Source: Mesorhizobium sp. M2E.F.Ca.ET.219.01.1.1 (GTDB taxonomy: Bacteria > Pseudomonadota > Alphaproteobacteria > Rhizobiales > Rhizobiaceae). From it: a DNA stretch of 64,000 nucleotides. The DNA lies in the NCBI RefSeq assembly GCF_004016445.2, contig NZ_SADT02000004.1, positions 124,001-188,000 of the forward strand, read 5' to 3'. The position numbers and the translations under genes are program-made. Positions within the stretch are counted from its first letter, which is position 1; each line of letters begins with the position of its first letter. The notes under the pieces are model-generated. The model was not told the origin of the DNA. It worked only from the letters and a program-made list of their open reading frames with translations, and searched no databases. Positions 26,875-35,069 of this stretch are shown here, piece by piece.

Positions 26875-27522
26875 TCAGTGTGCGCCGCTCGCGGTGATGG
26901 TCCCGAGATTGACCAATCCGCTGACAACCAGTTGAACGGCAACCGCGGTCAGGAGAATGCCGAAGACGACCTCCGAGACGATCAGACTGGCGGGCTTCAT
27001 TCGCTTCGCCAGCGCATCGGTATTGGTGAACACCAGATAGTCAAATGCGGCTACGAGCAGGATGAGCGCGGTAACGAGAGCTGCACTGGCAACCGAGACG
27101 ACTTCGCCGGAGGCAACGATGATGACCGTGATGCCGACGGGGTTGAGCAAGTACGGAATAGCAAGGGGAAAAATCGCGATCTTTTCCGGGTCCTCCGTTA
27201 GGCCCAGATCCTCTCCGTGCTTTTCGGTCGGTCCAGACGCCATCTTGATCGCGAGGAGCGCCAGGATGATGCCACCAGCGACCGCAACCGCACCCCCCGT
27301 GATATGCAGCAGTCGCATCAGCAGAGCGCCAGTGGCAAATAGGATCAGAGCCGTGACGAGAGCCGCCAAAACCATCTGTCGGCCTATCTTGACCTTGGTT
27401 TCGGCGTCGAATTTCTTGGTCCTTTCCAGAAATGGCACCAGGGCGATCTTCGGTCCCATGCCAATCAGCAGGAGCAGGAGAAGTTTCGTCGCGAGAGCGG
27501 CATCAATAACTGCGAAATCCAT
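26875..27522 (-). CDS. MarC-family integral membrane protein
   Basis: A 215-residue protein from ATG 27522 with six hydrophobic segments and family motifs: LLLIGMGPKIALVPFLE, GGIILALLAIKMA and IAIFPLAIPYLLNPVGITVI. MarC proteins are inner-membrane proteins of unresolved function; the name's link to antibiotic resistance has not held up. The gene is bracketed by 57/58-bp direct repeats, which suggests it was inserted or duplicated as a unit. Confidence 0.88.
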   Translation of the reverse strand: MDFAVIDAALATKLLLLLLIGMGPKIALVPFLERTKKFDAETKVKIGRQMVLAALVTALILFATGALLMRLLHITGGAVAVAGGIILALLAIKMASGPTEKHGEDLGLTEDPEKIAIFPLAIPYLLNPVGITVIIVASGEVVSVASAALVTALILLVAAFDYLVFTNTDALAKRMKPASLIVSEVVFGILLTAVAVQLVVSGLVNLGTITASGAH

Positions 27523-27550
27523 TGGAAGGTCCCTCGATCTCGGAGGCATC

Positions 27551-27607
27551 TGCTGGGACGGCTTGCTGTCCCGCTAATAGCCATCCGGAAATTGCAACGG
27601 TCGAAAA
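27551..27607 (+). repeat. 57-bp direct repeat, copy B (upstream of marC-type gene)
   Basis: Starts TGCTGGGACGGCTTGCTGTC and ends GGTCGAAAA, matching copy A at 26717-26774 in direct orientation with one base fewer. It lies 28 bp before the MarC start codon on the opposite strand, so it may also contribute to that promoter region. Confidence 0.75.
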
Positions 27608-27790
27608 GCCCCTCATGTGGGCCCTAGGTCTCGATCGCCAGACGCAATAAGCTCACGGGTTGTTTCGCAGGCGCAGTGTGCCGCGCAGTGACACCTGTCG
27701 CGGCCGATGAAACTTACGAATGAAAGCCAATCCCTCTCTGCATCAGCATCCTCGACCGCCGGATTGTGACGAGAGGCCGGTGCTCTTGCA

Positions 27791-27808
27791 ATTGTCCTAG
27801 GGGGCAAT
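27791..27808. promoter_or_regulatory. ATTGTCC-N4-GGACAAT type operator
   Basis: ATTGTCCTAGGGGGCAAT keeps the left half-site exactly and one mismatch in the right (GGGCAAT). It lies 157 bp before the outer-membrane-type protein gene at 27965, between it and the divergent MarC gene. Confidence 0.6.
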
Positions 27809-27964
27809 AGAAAAGTAGCAGCGTATGGTTGAAAATTGCCCAAATGAGCTGGCGTTGCGAGACGACTAGCCCCCAAACATGCCATTCGATCGGGCCGAGA
27901 TGGCGGAGCCTATCAAGCGTACGTGGGTGGAAGCGACGGACCCGCGCTCGGGATGGAGTTGTCC

Positions 27965-28765
27965 ATGCAGGTAGGTACGAGTTCATGTATCGCAATCGCG
28001 ATCCTCGTATCTTTGAGGCCCGCATATGCACAAGAGGGGACGCAGGATCTCGCCAAGAAGCTCTCGAACCCCATTGCGTCGCTGATCAGCGTGCCCTTCC
28101 AGTTCAACTATGACAGCGGCTACGGTCCGGACGATGGACAAAAGGCCTATGTCAATGTCCAGCCGGTCATCCCGTTTTCGCTGAATGACGACTGGAACCT
28201 GATATCGCGCACCATCCTGCCGATCGCATGGCAGAGCGACATAGCAGCTGATTCCGGCAACCAGTTCGGCCTAGGAGATATCACGCAAAGCCTGTTCTTT
28301 TCTCCCAAGCAGCCCACGGCTGGTGGTATTATATGGGGGGTGGGACCTGTCTTTCTGGTTCCGACGGCGACCGATTCAATGCTCGGCTCCGGAAAGTGGG
28401 GCGCGGGACCGACCGGCGTCGTGCTCAAGCAATCCAACGGGTGGACGGTCGGCATGCTGGCCAACCACATCTGGTCGTTCGCGGGCGACGGTGACCGGGC
28501 GAATATTAGCTCCACATTTTTGCAGCCTTTCGTCGCCTACACCACCGCCGATGCCTGGACGTTCACGCTGAACACCGAAAGCAGCTATAACTGGGAAGCC
28601 GGGGGGTGGTCGGTGCCGGTGAACTTCACGGTTTCGAAGATCGTCAAGCTCGACAAGCTTCCAGTCAGCCTCACCATTGGCGCCCGCTATTGGGCGGACA
28701 GCCCCAAAGGCGGACCTGAGGGCTGGGGATTCAGGACCGGGATCACATTCCTCTTTCCAAAATGA
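27965..28765 (+). CDS. Outer-membrane beta-barrel-type protein (phenol-degradation/transporter-like family)
   Basis: A 266-residue exported protein from ATG 27965, with GGAG 7 bases upstream. The signal peptide (TSSCIAIAILVSLRPAYAQ) is followed by alternating beta strands rich in aromatic residues, such as VPFQFNYDSGYGP, YVNVQPVIPFSLNDDWNLI, and the C-terminal GWGFRTGITFLFPK, which ends in the pattern expected for a barrel strand. Homologues are annotated as transporter or neuromedin U-like proteins of unknown ligand. An operator-like palindrome lies upstream. Confidence 0.7.
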   Translation: MQVGTSSCIAIAILVSLRPAYAQEGTQDLAKKLSNPIASLISVPFQFNYDSGYGPDDGQKAYVNVQPVIPFSLNDDWNLISRTILPIAWQSDIAADSGNQFGLGDITQSLFFSPKQPTAGGIIWGVGPVFLVPTATDSMLGSGKWGAGPTGVVLKQSNGWTVGMLANHIWSFAGDGDRANISSTFLQPFVAYTTADAWTFTLNTESSYNWEAGGWSVPVNFTVSKIVKLDKLPVSLTIGARYWADSPKGGPEGWGFRTGITFLFPK

Positions 28766-28826
28766 CCGACTGTCGAAACAGCCACGATAAAGCCAATTGC
28801 AATCCCTTCGCCACGTTTTGAAGTCA

Positions 28827-28949
28827 CCTGCGCAATTGTCCTTAAGGACAATATCCCATTTCTAGGTCAGATCACGTAATTTGCTGCTAACTCATCCAGA
28901 GGGGGATGCAGCGAACGATTGCCATTGATCGCCAGTGATCCGTTTGCTC
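28827..28949 (+). repeat. 123-bp promoter cassette, copy 2 (upstream of response regulator)
   Basis: The reverse complement of this stretch matches 25191-25313 with about 15 differences over 123 bp. It includes the perfect 18-bp operator and the shared block ending CCGTTTGCTC. It ends 124 bp before the response regulator's TTG start. Sequence beyond both ends diverges from copy 1. Confidence 0.8.
28835..28852. promoter_or_regulatory. Perfect 18-bp palindrome, regulon operator candidate
   Basis: ATTGTCCTTAAGGACAAT is fully self-complementary. It lies 221 bp upstream of the FixJ-type response regulator gene, inside the duplicated promoter cassette. The half-site ATTGTCC recurs at four other promoters in the window. 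If the adjacent regulator binds it, this would be autoregulation. Confidence 0.75.
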
Positions 28950-29072
28950 CCACCGTGGCCGCGAGCAAAAGGTCCAGCCGGCCCGATACCTGAAGCGGCC
29001 TGCTGCGAGCCTGTTCTAAAACGTTGAATAACCACCACGTGGTGCAGATAATAGTCTGTTCAGGAGTATCGC

Positions 29073-29711
29073 TTGCCGACCCTGGTTTATGTCGTCGATG
29101 ACGATCAGTCCTTCAGGACGGCTACCAGCCGCTTGCTACGGGCGACAGGTTACGAAGTGGTCGAGTACGCCTCAACTCAACAATTGCTGGAGCAACTACC
29201 GCAGGCGGCGGGGCCAACCTGCATCTTGCTCGACGTTCAATTTCCTGGACCAAGTGGTCCCGAGTTGCAGGACCGTCTGGCTGAGATCGGCTCCGTCGTG
29301 CCGATCGTCTTCCTCACCGGACACGGCGATATTCCGACAAGCGTCCGTGCGATAAAGGCCGGAGCGGATGATTTTTTGACGAAACCGGTGCCGAAAGAAA
29401 CGCTGTTGGAGGTAATTGATCGTGCTGTCGCCCATCACATGACAAGGCGCGAGCAGCAGGACAGGCTCGACGATTTGCGTGCGCGGATCGCCCAATTGAC
29501 CCCGCGCGAAAAAGAAGTGTTTGCGCTCGTTGTCCGAGGAAAGATGAACAAGCAAATCGCGTTCGAGTTGGGCGCGACAGAACGAACGATCAAGGCTCAT
29601 CGCCACAAGGTCATGGAGAAAACACGCGTTCAAACGGTGGCTGAGCTCGTCTCAATCGCCGAACGTTTGGGCATGGTAGCAGCGCCGACCAGTGGCAAGA
29701 GGCGGGACTAG
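29073..29711 (+). CDS. FixJ/LuxR-family response regulator
   Basis: A 212-residue regulator starting at TTG 29073 with AGGAG upstream (caggagtatcgc). The receiver domain has its acidic pocket (YVVDDDQ), phospho-acceptor Asp54 (ILLDVQF), Thr (FLTGHGD) and Lys (FLTKPVP). The C-terminal LuxR helix-turn-helix is at about 140-200 (LTPREKEVFALVVRGKMNKQ; GATERTIKAHRHKVMEK). It is the only full DNA-binding regulator near the MASE4 histidine kinase and is the best candidate to bind the ATTGTCC palindromes. Confidence 0.92.
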   Translation: MPTLVYVVDDDQSFRTATSRLLRATGYEVVEYASTQQLLEQLPQAAGPTCILLDVQFPGPSGPELQDRLAEIGSVVPIVFLTGHGDIPTSVRAIKAGADDFLTKPVPKETLLEVIDRAVAHHMTRREQQDRLDDLRARIAQLTPREKEVFALVVRGKMNKQIAFELGATERTIKAHRHKVMEKTRVQTVAELVSIAERLGMVAAPTSGKRRD

Positions 29712-29956
29712 TACCCTTACGATCAGCAGGCAGTTTCCAAACGCGCTGGCTTGGACAAGGCATCGGTCTTGCCGCACATGTCCTCAGGAACAATTTCGGC
29801 ATTTTATTGTTATCGATATGATCGCTCCTGCCAGTAGCGGCGATGTTGAGCTCGCGCCCTGACGTTGACCAAGGTTGTATGCAATCCCGAGTCGCTGCCG
29901 TCGTGACCCGCCAGACGGCTGATGGAATCACATTTCGCCATCAATTTTTCGCATGA

Positions 29957-29986
29957 CAGTTGCAGACAGTTGCAGACAGTTGCAGA
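29957..29986 (+). repeat. Three tandem copies of CAGTTGCAGA
   Basis: Three exact 10-bp units in tandem lie 41 bp before the lone receiver gene, in an otherwise unremarkable 315-bp intergenic region (29712-30026). The 10-bp period equals about one helical turn. It could be a slippage repeat or a helically phased binding array. Confidence 0.7.
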
Positions 29987-30026
29987 TGAAGATGGAGTGG
30001 TTCCCGAACTCGAGGGGTTCTAAATC

Positions 30027-30410
30027 TTGCATACAAACAAGATCGTATTTGTCGTCGATGACGATCTAAACATGCTCAAAGGGCTCGAGCGCCTGTTGAG
30101 TGCCCATGGCTTCGACGTGCAAATGTTCCAATCGGCCGAGGATTTCCAGGCCCGGGCCAGGCCTGACGACGCTGTTGCCCTTGTGCTGGACGTCGGCTTG
30201 ACTGGAAAGTCGGGAATCGACCTCGGTCGGGAGCTCGTCGCTTCCGAGATATTCCTGCCTGTCATTTTTATTACGGCAGACGACAGCGAAGCAACTCGTA
30301 AGGCAACAATGGAGCTCGGATGCATTGCGTCTCTAACAAAGCCTTTTTCTGCAAAGTCACTGATCGATGCAGTTGAACGGGCATCATCCTGGCGAAATCC
30401 GTTGAGCTGA
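30027..30410 (+). CDS. Stand-alone response-regulator receiver protein
   Basis: A 127-residue receiver domain with no output domain, read from TTG 30027. It has the acidic pair (FVVDDDL), Asp55 (LVLDVGL), Thr (FITADDS) and Lys (LTKPFS). Such proteins act as phosphate sinks or phospho-relays, or regulate by protein contact. It lies between a DNA-binding regulator and a membrane histidine kinase on the same strand, so it may share or tune that kinase's phosphate. Confidence 0.88.
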   Translation: MHTNKIVFVVDDDLNMLKGLERLLSAHGFDVQMFQSAEDFQARARPDDAVALVLDVGLTGKSGIDLGRELVASEIFLPVIFITADDSEATRKATMELGCIASLTKPFSAKSLIDAVERASSWRNPLS

Positions 30411-30854
30411 TCGGGTCCTTGCGACGGTCCACGACCTATCGAGATCCGCGGCGCACAGTTGGGCGCGCACGACCGGTGTGGCCCGCGCATGCGGCGCATT
30501 CGATACGTCAACTGGGTATCGCGCGGTTATCGTGCGTTGGCCATACAAGCGTTGCACTCGACGTTCGGCCGCATGACTATTCGCCTTTTCAGTGATATCA
30601 TCAGTCCGCCTTCCGTGATGCACCGATCGGATAGCCATGGTCCTCTAGGAGAATGCCAGTCGCTCCGATCGACAGGTCGCGAACTGAAGCTGCAAGCGGT
30701 CAAGGAAGGCAGGCTAGCGCATGTCTTCAGGACGTTGTAACTTAATAACAAAATATAATAACCAAAGCAGGTTGCAGGGGCACCGGATGTCATCCGGCTG
30801 ATGCAAAAAAGATAGTCGTGACAACATCAAGACTCCTATGATGCGTGGAGGGTC
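30411..30854. other. 444-bp intergenic region upstream of the kinase gene
   Basis: No credible gene was found. An AT-rich segment near 30739-30770 (taacttaataacaaaatata) probably marks the kinase promoter. No copy of the ATTGTCC palindrome is seen here. Confidence 0.4.
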
Positions 30855-32477
30855 GTGTCATCGATGTCGAAGAGTGCTACCGGGCAATCAACCTCGGACC
30901 CACGCCAGGATTTTCCTGTCATAGTCGCGGCATTGCCGGCAACTGCTCGGCAGAACCGCATTGCGAAGGGCGTCCTCACTTTCATGGCGATCGTGATCCT
31001 GATTGTGCTGCCTTTCGCCCATTTGAAACTTTACGAAGTCTCCGCGTTCATTCCCGTTCTTCAAACGGTCATGTGTTTTGCGGATCTCATAACGGCCGGT
31101 TTGCTCTTTGCTCAATTCTCGATCCAACCGATGCGGGCCCTGCTTGCACTTGCGAGCGGCTATATATTCAGCGGGATGTTTGCCTTTCTGCAGACATTCG
31201 CGTTCCCAGGGGCTTACGCTCCGAATGGCCTTATCGGTGACGGATCAAACAGCGCAGCGTGGCTGTTCTTGTTTTGGCACAGCGGCTTTTCGACGGCAGT
31301 GGTGGCGTATGCCCTGACCAAGGACGCGGACGAATCCGCGACCCTGCCCGACAGGTCGGTCGGAATTGCCATAAGCACCACAATCGTTTGCGTGATGATG
31401 ATTATCGTTGGGCTGACGTGGGTCGTGACCGCCAGGGTAAGTTATCTGCCGGATTTCTATGTGACGCCGACCCAACAAGCTCCACTTGCCAGAGCCGCAA
31501 ATTTTTTATTGGGGATATTAAGCGTCGGAGCGGCATCGTTGCTGTTCGTTCGGCGGCGTACGGTGCTCGATGTTTGGCTGATAGTGACGGTTCTCGCGAC
31601 CTTAGCAGACCATACAGTGGCAATTATTCTAGCTGCTCCAAGATTTACCGCTGGTTGGTACATGGCTCGTGGTTTTGCGCTTGTCGCCAGTTGCACAACA
31701 CTGTTGCTGCTGCTCACTGAAACGACGTTTCTTTACGCTCGCCTTGCCAATGTTATTGTCTTGTTGCGGCGCGAGCGGGAAGGCAGGTTGATGCATACCG
31801 AAGCGGTGGTGGCTGCGATCGCTCATGAAGTCCGGCAGCCACTGGCAAGCATCACGAACAACAGTGCTGCTGCACAGACGCTTCTGATGCGCTTCCCATC
31901 CAACCCCGCAACCGACCAAATAAAGGAAATTCTTGTCGACGTGGAACGTGACGGCTTTCGTGCCAATGAAGTGTTCGCGAACCTCCGCGCTTTGTTCAGC
32001 GACAAGCAGCGCAAGCGGTATCCCATTGACGCCAACGAGCTTGCACGGGAAGCGCTCCACGTGCTGCGCAGAGAACTCAAGGACAATGCTATTTCGACAA
32101 ACCTGCAACTGAGCCCGGATCTGCCGCTTGTCGCGGGCCATGGCGGTCAATTGCGCGAGGTAATCCTCAACATCATTCAAAATGCGATCGACGCAATGGC
32201 GACCGTTGCCGATGGAGAACGGTTCCTTCGGCTCGAAACGCATGCGCATGGCGCCGCGAAAGTGGCCATTTCCGTCGAAGATTCAGGACCAGGGATCGAT
32301 CAGGAAGAAATCGCCAGGATCTTTGATCCCTTTGTTACTACAAAGGCAAGCGGGATCGGGCTTGGTCTCGCTGTTTGCAAAAAGATCGTCGAGCAACACG
32401 GCGGCCACCTCTTGGCCTCATCTGAACGGGGCCGTGGAGCGCGATTTGAAGTTGTTCTTCCGACTCTGCCAGCCTGA
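30855..32477 (+). CDS. Membrane sensor histidine kinase with MASE4-type sensor
   Basis: A 540-residue kinase; start GTG 30855 or ATG 30864 (a ggaggg lies just upstream, so the choice is open). Residues 35-300 form a seven- to eight-helix integral membrane sensor of MASE4 type (FMAIVILIVLPFAHLKLYEV; SGYIFSGMFAFLQTFAFPGA). The H-box is AIAHEVRQPLAS with His324; the ATPase has an N-box near 436 (NIIQNAIDAM), G1 VEDSGPGI and G2 GIGLGLAV. It is a hybrid-less kinase and likely phosphorylates the FixJ-type regulator at 29073 and the receiver at 30027. A damaged copy of its last third lies at 38803. Confidence 0.9.
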   Translation: MSSMSKSATGQSTSDPRQDFPVIVAALPATARQNRIAKGVLTFMAIVILIVLPFAHLKLYEVSAFIPVLQTVMCFADLITAGLLFAQFSIQPMRALLALASGYIFSGMFAFLQTFAFPGAYAPNGLIGDGSNSAAWLFLFWHSGFSTAVVAYALTKDADESATLPDRSVGIAISTTIVCVMMIIVGLTWVVTARVSYLPDFYVTPTQQAPLARAANFLLGILSVGAASLLFVRRRTVLDVWLIVTVLATLADHTVAIILAAPRFTAGWYMARGFALVASCTTLLLLLTETTFLYARLANVIVLLRREREGRLMHTEAVVAAIAHEVRQPLASITNNSAAAQTLLMRFPSNPATDQIKEILVDVERDGFRANEVFANLRALFSDKQRKRYPIDANELAREALHVLRRELKDNAISTNLQLSPDLPLVAGHGGQLREVILNIIQNAIDAMATVADGERFLRLETHAHGAAKVAISVEDSGPGIDQEEIARIFDPFVTTKASGIGLGLAVCKKIVEQHGGHLLASSERGRGARFEVVLPTLPA

Positions 32478-32491
32478 ACATGCCCGGCGCT

Positions 32492-32524
32492 ATTGTCCCC
32501 GGGGACAATGGCCCTAGGGACAAT
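32492..32524. promoter_or_regulatory. Perfect 18-bp palindrome plus third half-site
   Basis: ATTGTCCCCGGGGACAAT (32492-32509) is fully palindromic. A further GGACAAT half-site follows at 32518-32524, 15 bp on from the previous one. The array lies 14 bp after the kinase stop and 75-107 bp before the gene at 32599, so it probably controls the operon from 32599 to 38555. Confidence 0.75.
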
Positions 32525-32598
32525 AGTCCCGCGCTTCGCGCCGTCGCATTTTCCTGTCATTCACCGGCGTGAGTGTGTTCAACAGGTAGAGAGGCGAC

Positions 32599-33012
32599 AT
32601 GAGCACAATCATCGACATGATCGCTCGCGGATGGGAGAACTTTCTTGCTCGTCCGACAGGAAGCATGAATTTCCGATTCATCATTCAGCCGACGATTGCG
32701 ACGATTATTGCCGTGCGGGCCGGCATTAAAGACGCTCGTGAGGGTCGGCCAGCATACCTGTGGGCAGCACTTACCAACCCGGAGTATCGTCTGGAGATGC
32801 TGCACGGCGGATGGAAGGACATGCGTATGCCCTTCCTTGTCGCTGCCACGCTCGACGCGATCTATCAGATCATTACTCACCAATTCATCTATCCCCTCGA
32901 ATTGCTTCTCACCGCAACTCTGCTGGCGCTCGTGCCCTATTTTGTCCTGCGTGGCCCGGTGAACCGGGTTGCACGACGATTTATCGGCCGCATCACCTTA
33001 CCGGGGCAATAA
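32599..33012 (+). CDS. Small membrane protein, first gene of the DyP operon
   Basis: A 137-residue protein with two or three hydrophobic segments: FRFIIQPTIATIIAVRAGIK and YPLELLLTATLLALVPYFVL. It ends in an Arg-rich tail. I recognise no family. It is preceded by the operator array at 32492 and followed by the operon carrying DyP peroxidase, so it is probably co-expressed with them. Confidence 0.75.
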   Translation: MSTIIDMIARGWENFLARPTGSMNFRFIIQPTIATIIAVRAGIKDAREGRPAYLWAALTNPEYRLEMLHGGWKDMRMPFLVAATLDAIYQIITHQFIYPLELLLTATLLALVPYFVLRGPVNRVARRFIGRITLPGQ

Positions 33013-33081
33013 AGCAAAGACAGTGCGGGCTAGATCAACAGGCCAAGTCCCACCCCACCACCGCAACCTAGGAGCATCCCT

Positions 33082-33684
33082 ATGACAAGTAAGACAAGTG
33101 AAGTCGTATTAGAACAGTTGAAGAAGCAAGACTGGGCACAGCCAGTGTTCATGACGATCCCGAAGGGAGGAACGTTCCCGGAAATTGTGGAGGAGGGTCG
33201 TTATGGGCCGATTTTCCCCAAGACGGCCTGCTGCTATGGGTTTTCGATTTTTGCAAAGGTCAAGCCCGGAAAGGAGGAGGCCTTCTACGAGCACGCTCAA
33301 AACGTTCAAAAACAGTTTGACGAAAATCCCACGATGATCGAGGCCTTCGAGCCACTGAAGCTGCATTACCTGCGCTGGGTGCTCATCCCGTGGAAAAACG
33401 AGATGTTCTTCATGTACCAGGCCGTCTTCGATACCGATTTCGACAAATACATTGAAGACATCATGCCGGTCTTCGCGAGCGGTTTAGAAGTCAGTTTCGT
33501 CAATCTGGAAGGATGGCCGGAAGACTGGCGGACCAATATACCGGCCCAGAACAAATTCTTCCGCGAGCATCACTGCCCGGCCTTTATGGAATACGCTTCA
33601 TATCCGTTTGTGTCTGCTGACGAGGTCAGGAAAGCCCTCAAGCTCAAGGCCGCATTCTCAACCGTGCTCGATCAGATGCAGTAA
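33082..33684 (+). CDS. Conserved hypothetical protein, upstream partner of DyP peroxidase
   Basis: A 200-residue soluble protein with aggagcatccct before the ATG. The region CCYGFSIFAKVKPGKEEAFY and the repeat-like FMYQAVFDTDFDKYIEDIMP suggest a ferredoxin-like (dimeric alpha/beta barrel) fold, the same general fold as DyP halves; this is judged only by pattern. A conserved-looking His/Cys element (FREHHCPAF) might bind metal or haem. It lies 32 bp before the peroxidase gene. Enzymatic role unknown. Confidence 0.7.
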   Translation: MTSKTSEVVLEQLKKQDWAQPVFMTIPKGGTFPEIVEEGRYGPIFPKTACCYGFSIFAKVKPGKEEAFYEHAQNVQKQFDENPTMIEAFEPLKLHYLRWVLIPWKNEMFFMYQAVFDTDFDKYIEDIMPVFASGLEVSFVNLEGWPEDWRTNIPAQNKFFREHHCPAFMEYASYPFVSADEVRKALKLKAAFSTVLDQMQ

Positions 33685-33716
33685 GCCACTCAAATGCAGT
33701 AAGCTACGGTGGCGCC

Positions 33717-35057
33717 ATGCTTGAACTTGACGACATCCAACATATCGTGTTGACGCGGGTCCCCTCTCTCACCGGGCGATACGAATTTCTTTCGTTTCGC
33801 CATGCGGCAGCGGGACGCGAGTGGCTAAAGGCGCTCAGTGACACAGTTCGTTCGACGGCGGCCGTTCGGGCCTCGAACGATAAGGACAGACGGTGGGTGA
33901 CGGTGGCCTTCACTTGTAACGGCCTCCGCACCTTGGGTGTGGACGAAGCTTCCCTCGGCACTTTTCCCGCCGAGTTTGTACAGGGCATGGCAGCACGCGC
34001 AGCAACGCTGGGGGACATGGGTGCAAACCACCCTGACAACTGGATCGACAAGACAAACAGTCCAGACCTTCACGCCATCGCCATCCTATTTGCGCGCGAT
34101 GCCGCCGAGCGGCAGCGATGCCAGACGGAACATGAAAAACTGATCGCCCAAATCGAAGGCGCGGAGGTGCTTTCCGCGCTGGACGTGGAGGCGCTGCCAT
34201 TTGACTATCCGCGCGATCACTTTGGCTATCGCGACCGCATCTCACAGCCCGTCATCGAGGGCAGTGACGAGGTCCCAACCCCGGGCTCTGGCGGGCCCTT
34301 TAAGCCGGGTGAATTCATCCTTGGATATCCGGACGATGACGGGGTTCAACATCCGCTGCCACAGCCAGAAATACTGTCGCGCCACGGCAGTTTCATCGCC
34401 TATCGTCGTCTTGAGGAGCACGTCGGAAGATTCCGCGATTTCCTGCGCGAACACGGCGAAACGCCCGAAGGGCAGGAGCTCGTTGCCGCCAAACTCATGG
34501 GGCGCTGGCGCAGTGGTGCGCCGCTCATACTTGCTCCCGAGAAAGACGATTCTGCTCTGGCAGCCGATCCGCAGCGGAACAATGATTTCAACTACAAGCG
34601 AGAGGACCCGCTCGGATACGCTATGCCGTTGGGTGCGCATATCCGCCGTATGAATCCTCGTGACACGGCGCCGGGCATGAACCACCGTCGCATGATTCGC
34701 AGAGGTTCCACATACGGTCCATTGCTGCCGGAAGGCGCACCGGACGATGGCATGGAGCGCGGCCTGGCAGCATTAGTCATTTGCGCAAGTCTCATTCGGC
34801 AGTTTGAATTTGCGCAGAACGTCTGGATAAACGACCGCAATTTCCACGAACTCGGTAACGAACGAGATCCGATCATCGGCAATCAGGATGGAACGCTCGA
34901 ATTTAAGATCCCGAAACGTCCTATTCGAAAGAAAATCACGGGATTGCCTGCGTTTACCACCGTGCGCGGCGGAGCGTACTTCTTTCTTCCCGGGATCAGA
35001 GCGCTGAAGTGGTTGGCGACCAACGGAACACCACAAGTCGATGAGACGATCGGTTGA
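33717..35057 (+). CDS. DyP-type haem peroxidase with variant GXXDR motif
   Basis: A 446-residue dye-decolorising peroxidase. The catalytic Asp173 lies in FGYRDRISQP, where the usual GXXDG reads GYRDR (Gly to Arg174). The proximal haem ligand His308 (GAHIRRMNPRD) and distal Arg329 (IRRGSTYGP) are kept, and the C-terminus has the typical ITGLPAFTTVRGGAYFFLPG. There is no signal peptide, unlike Tat-exported DyPs. These enzymes oxidise dyes, phenols or Mn(II) with peroxide. It sits in an operon with the 200-residue protein upstream and DUF4331 downstream (12 bp). Confidence 0.9.
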   Translation: MLELDDIQHIVLTRVPSLTGRYEFLSFRHAAAGREWLKALSDTVRSTAAVRASNDKDRRWVTVAFTCNGLRTLGVDEASLGTFPAEFVQGMAARAATLGDMGANHPDNWIDKTNSPDLHAIAILFARDAAERQRCQTEHEKLIAQIEGAEVLSALDVEALPFDYPRDHFGYRDRISQPVIEGSDEVPTPGSGGPFKPGEFILGYPDDDGVQHPLPQPEILSRHGSFIAYRRLEEHVGRFRDFLREHGETPEGQELVAAKLMGRWRSGAPLILAPEKDDSALAADPQRNNDFNYKREDPLGYAMPLGAHIRRMNPRDTAPGMNHRRMIRRGSTYGPLLPEGAPDDGMERGLAALVICASLIRQFEFAQNVWINDRNFHELGNERDPIIGNQDGTLEFKIPKRPIRKKITGLPAFTTVRGGAYFFLPGIRALKWLATNGTPQVDETIG

Positions 35058-35069
35058 GGGAGTGCTGAC

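Noticed and set aside
25191..28949. Composite transposon with inverted terminal repeats
   Set aside because: No transposase lies between the repeats, no target duplication is evident, and each repeat has the geometry of a promoter for its neighbouring gene.
29957..29986. CRISPR array
   Set aside because: The repeats are 10 bp with no spacers and no cas genes nearby.
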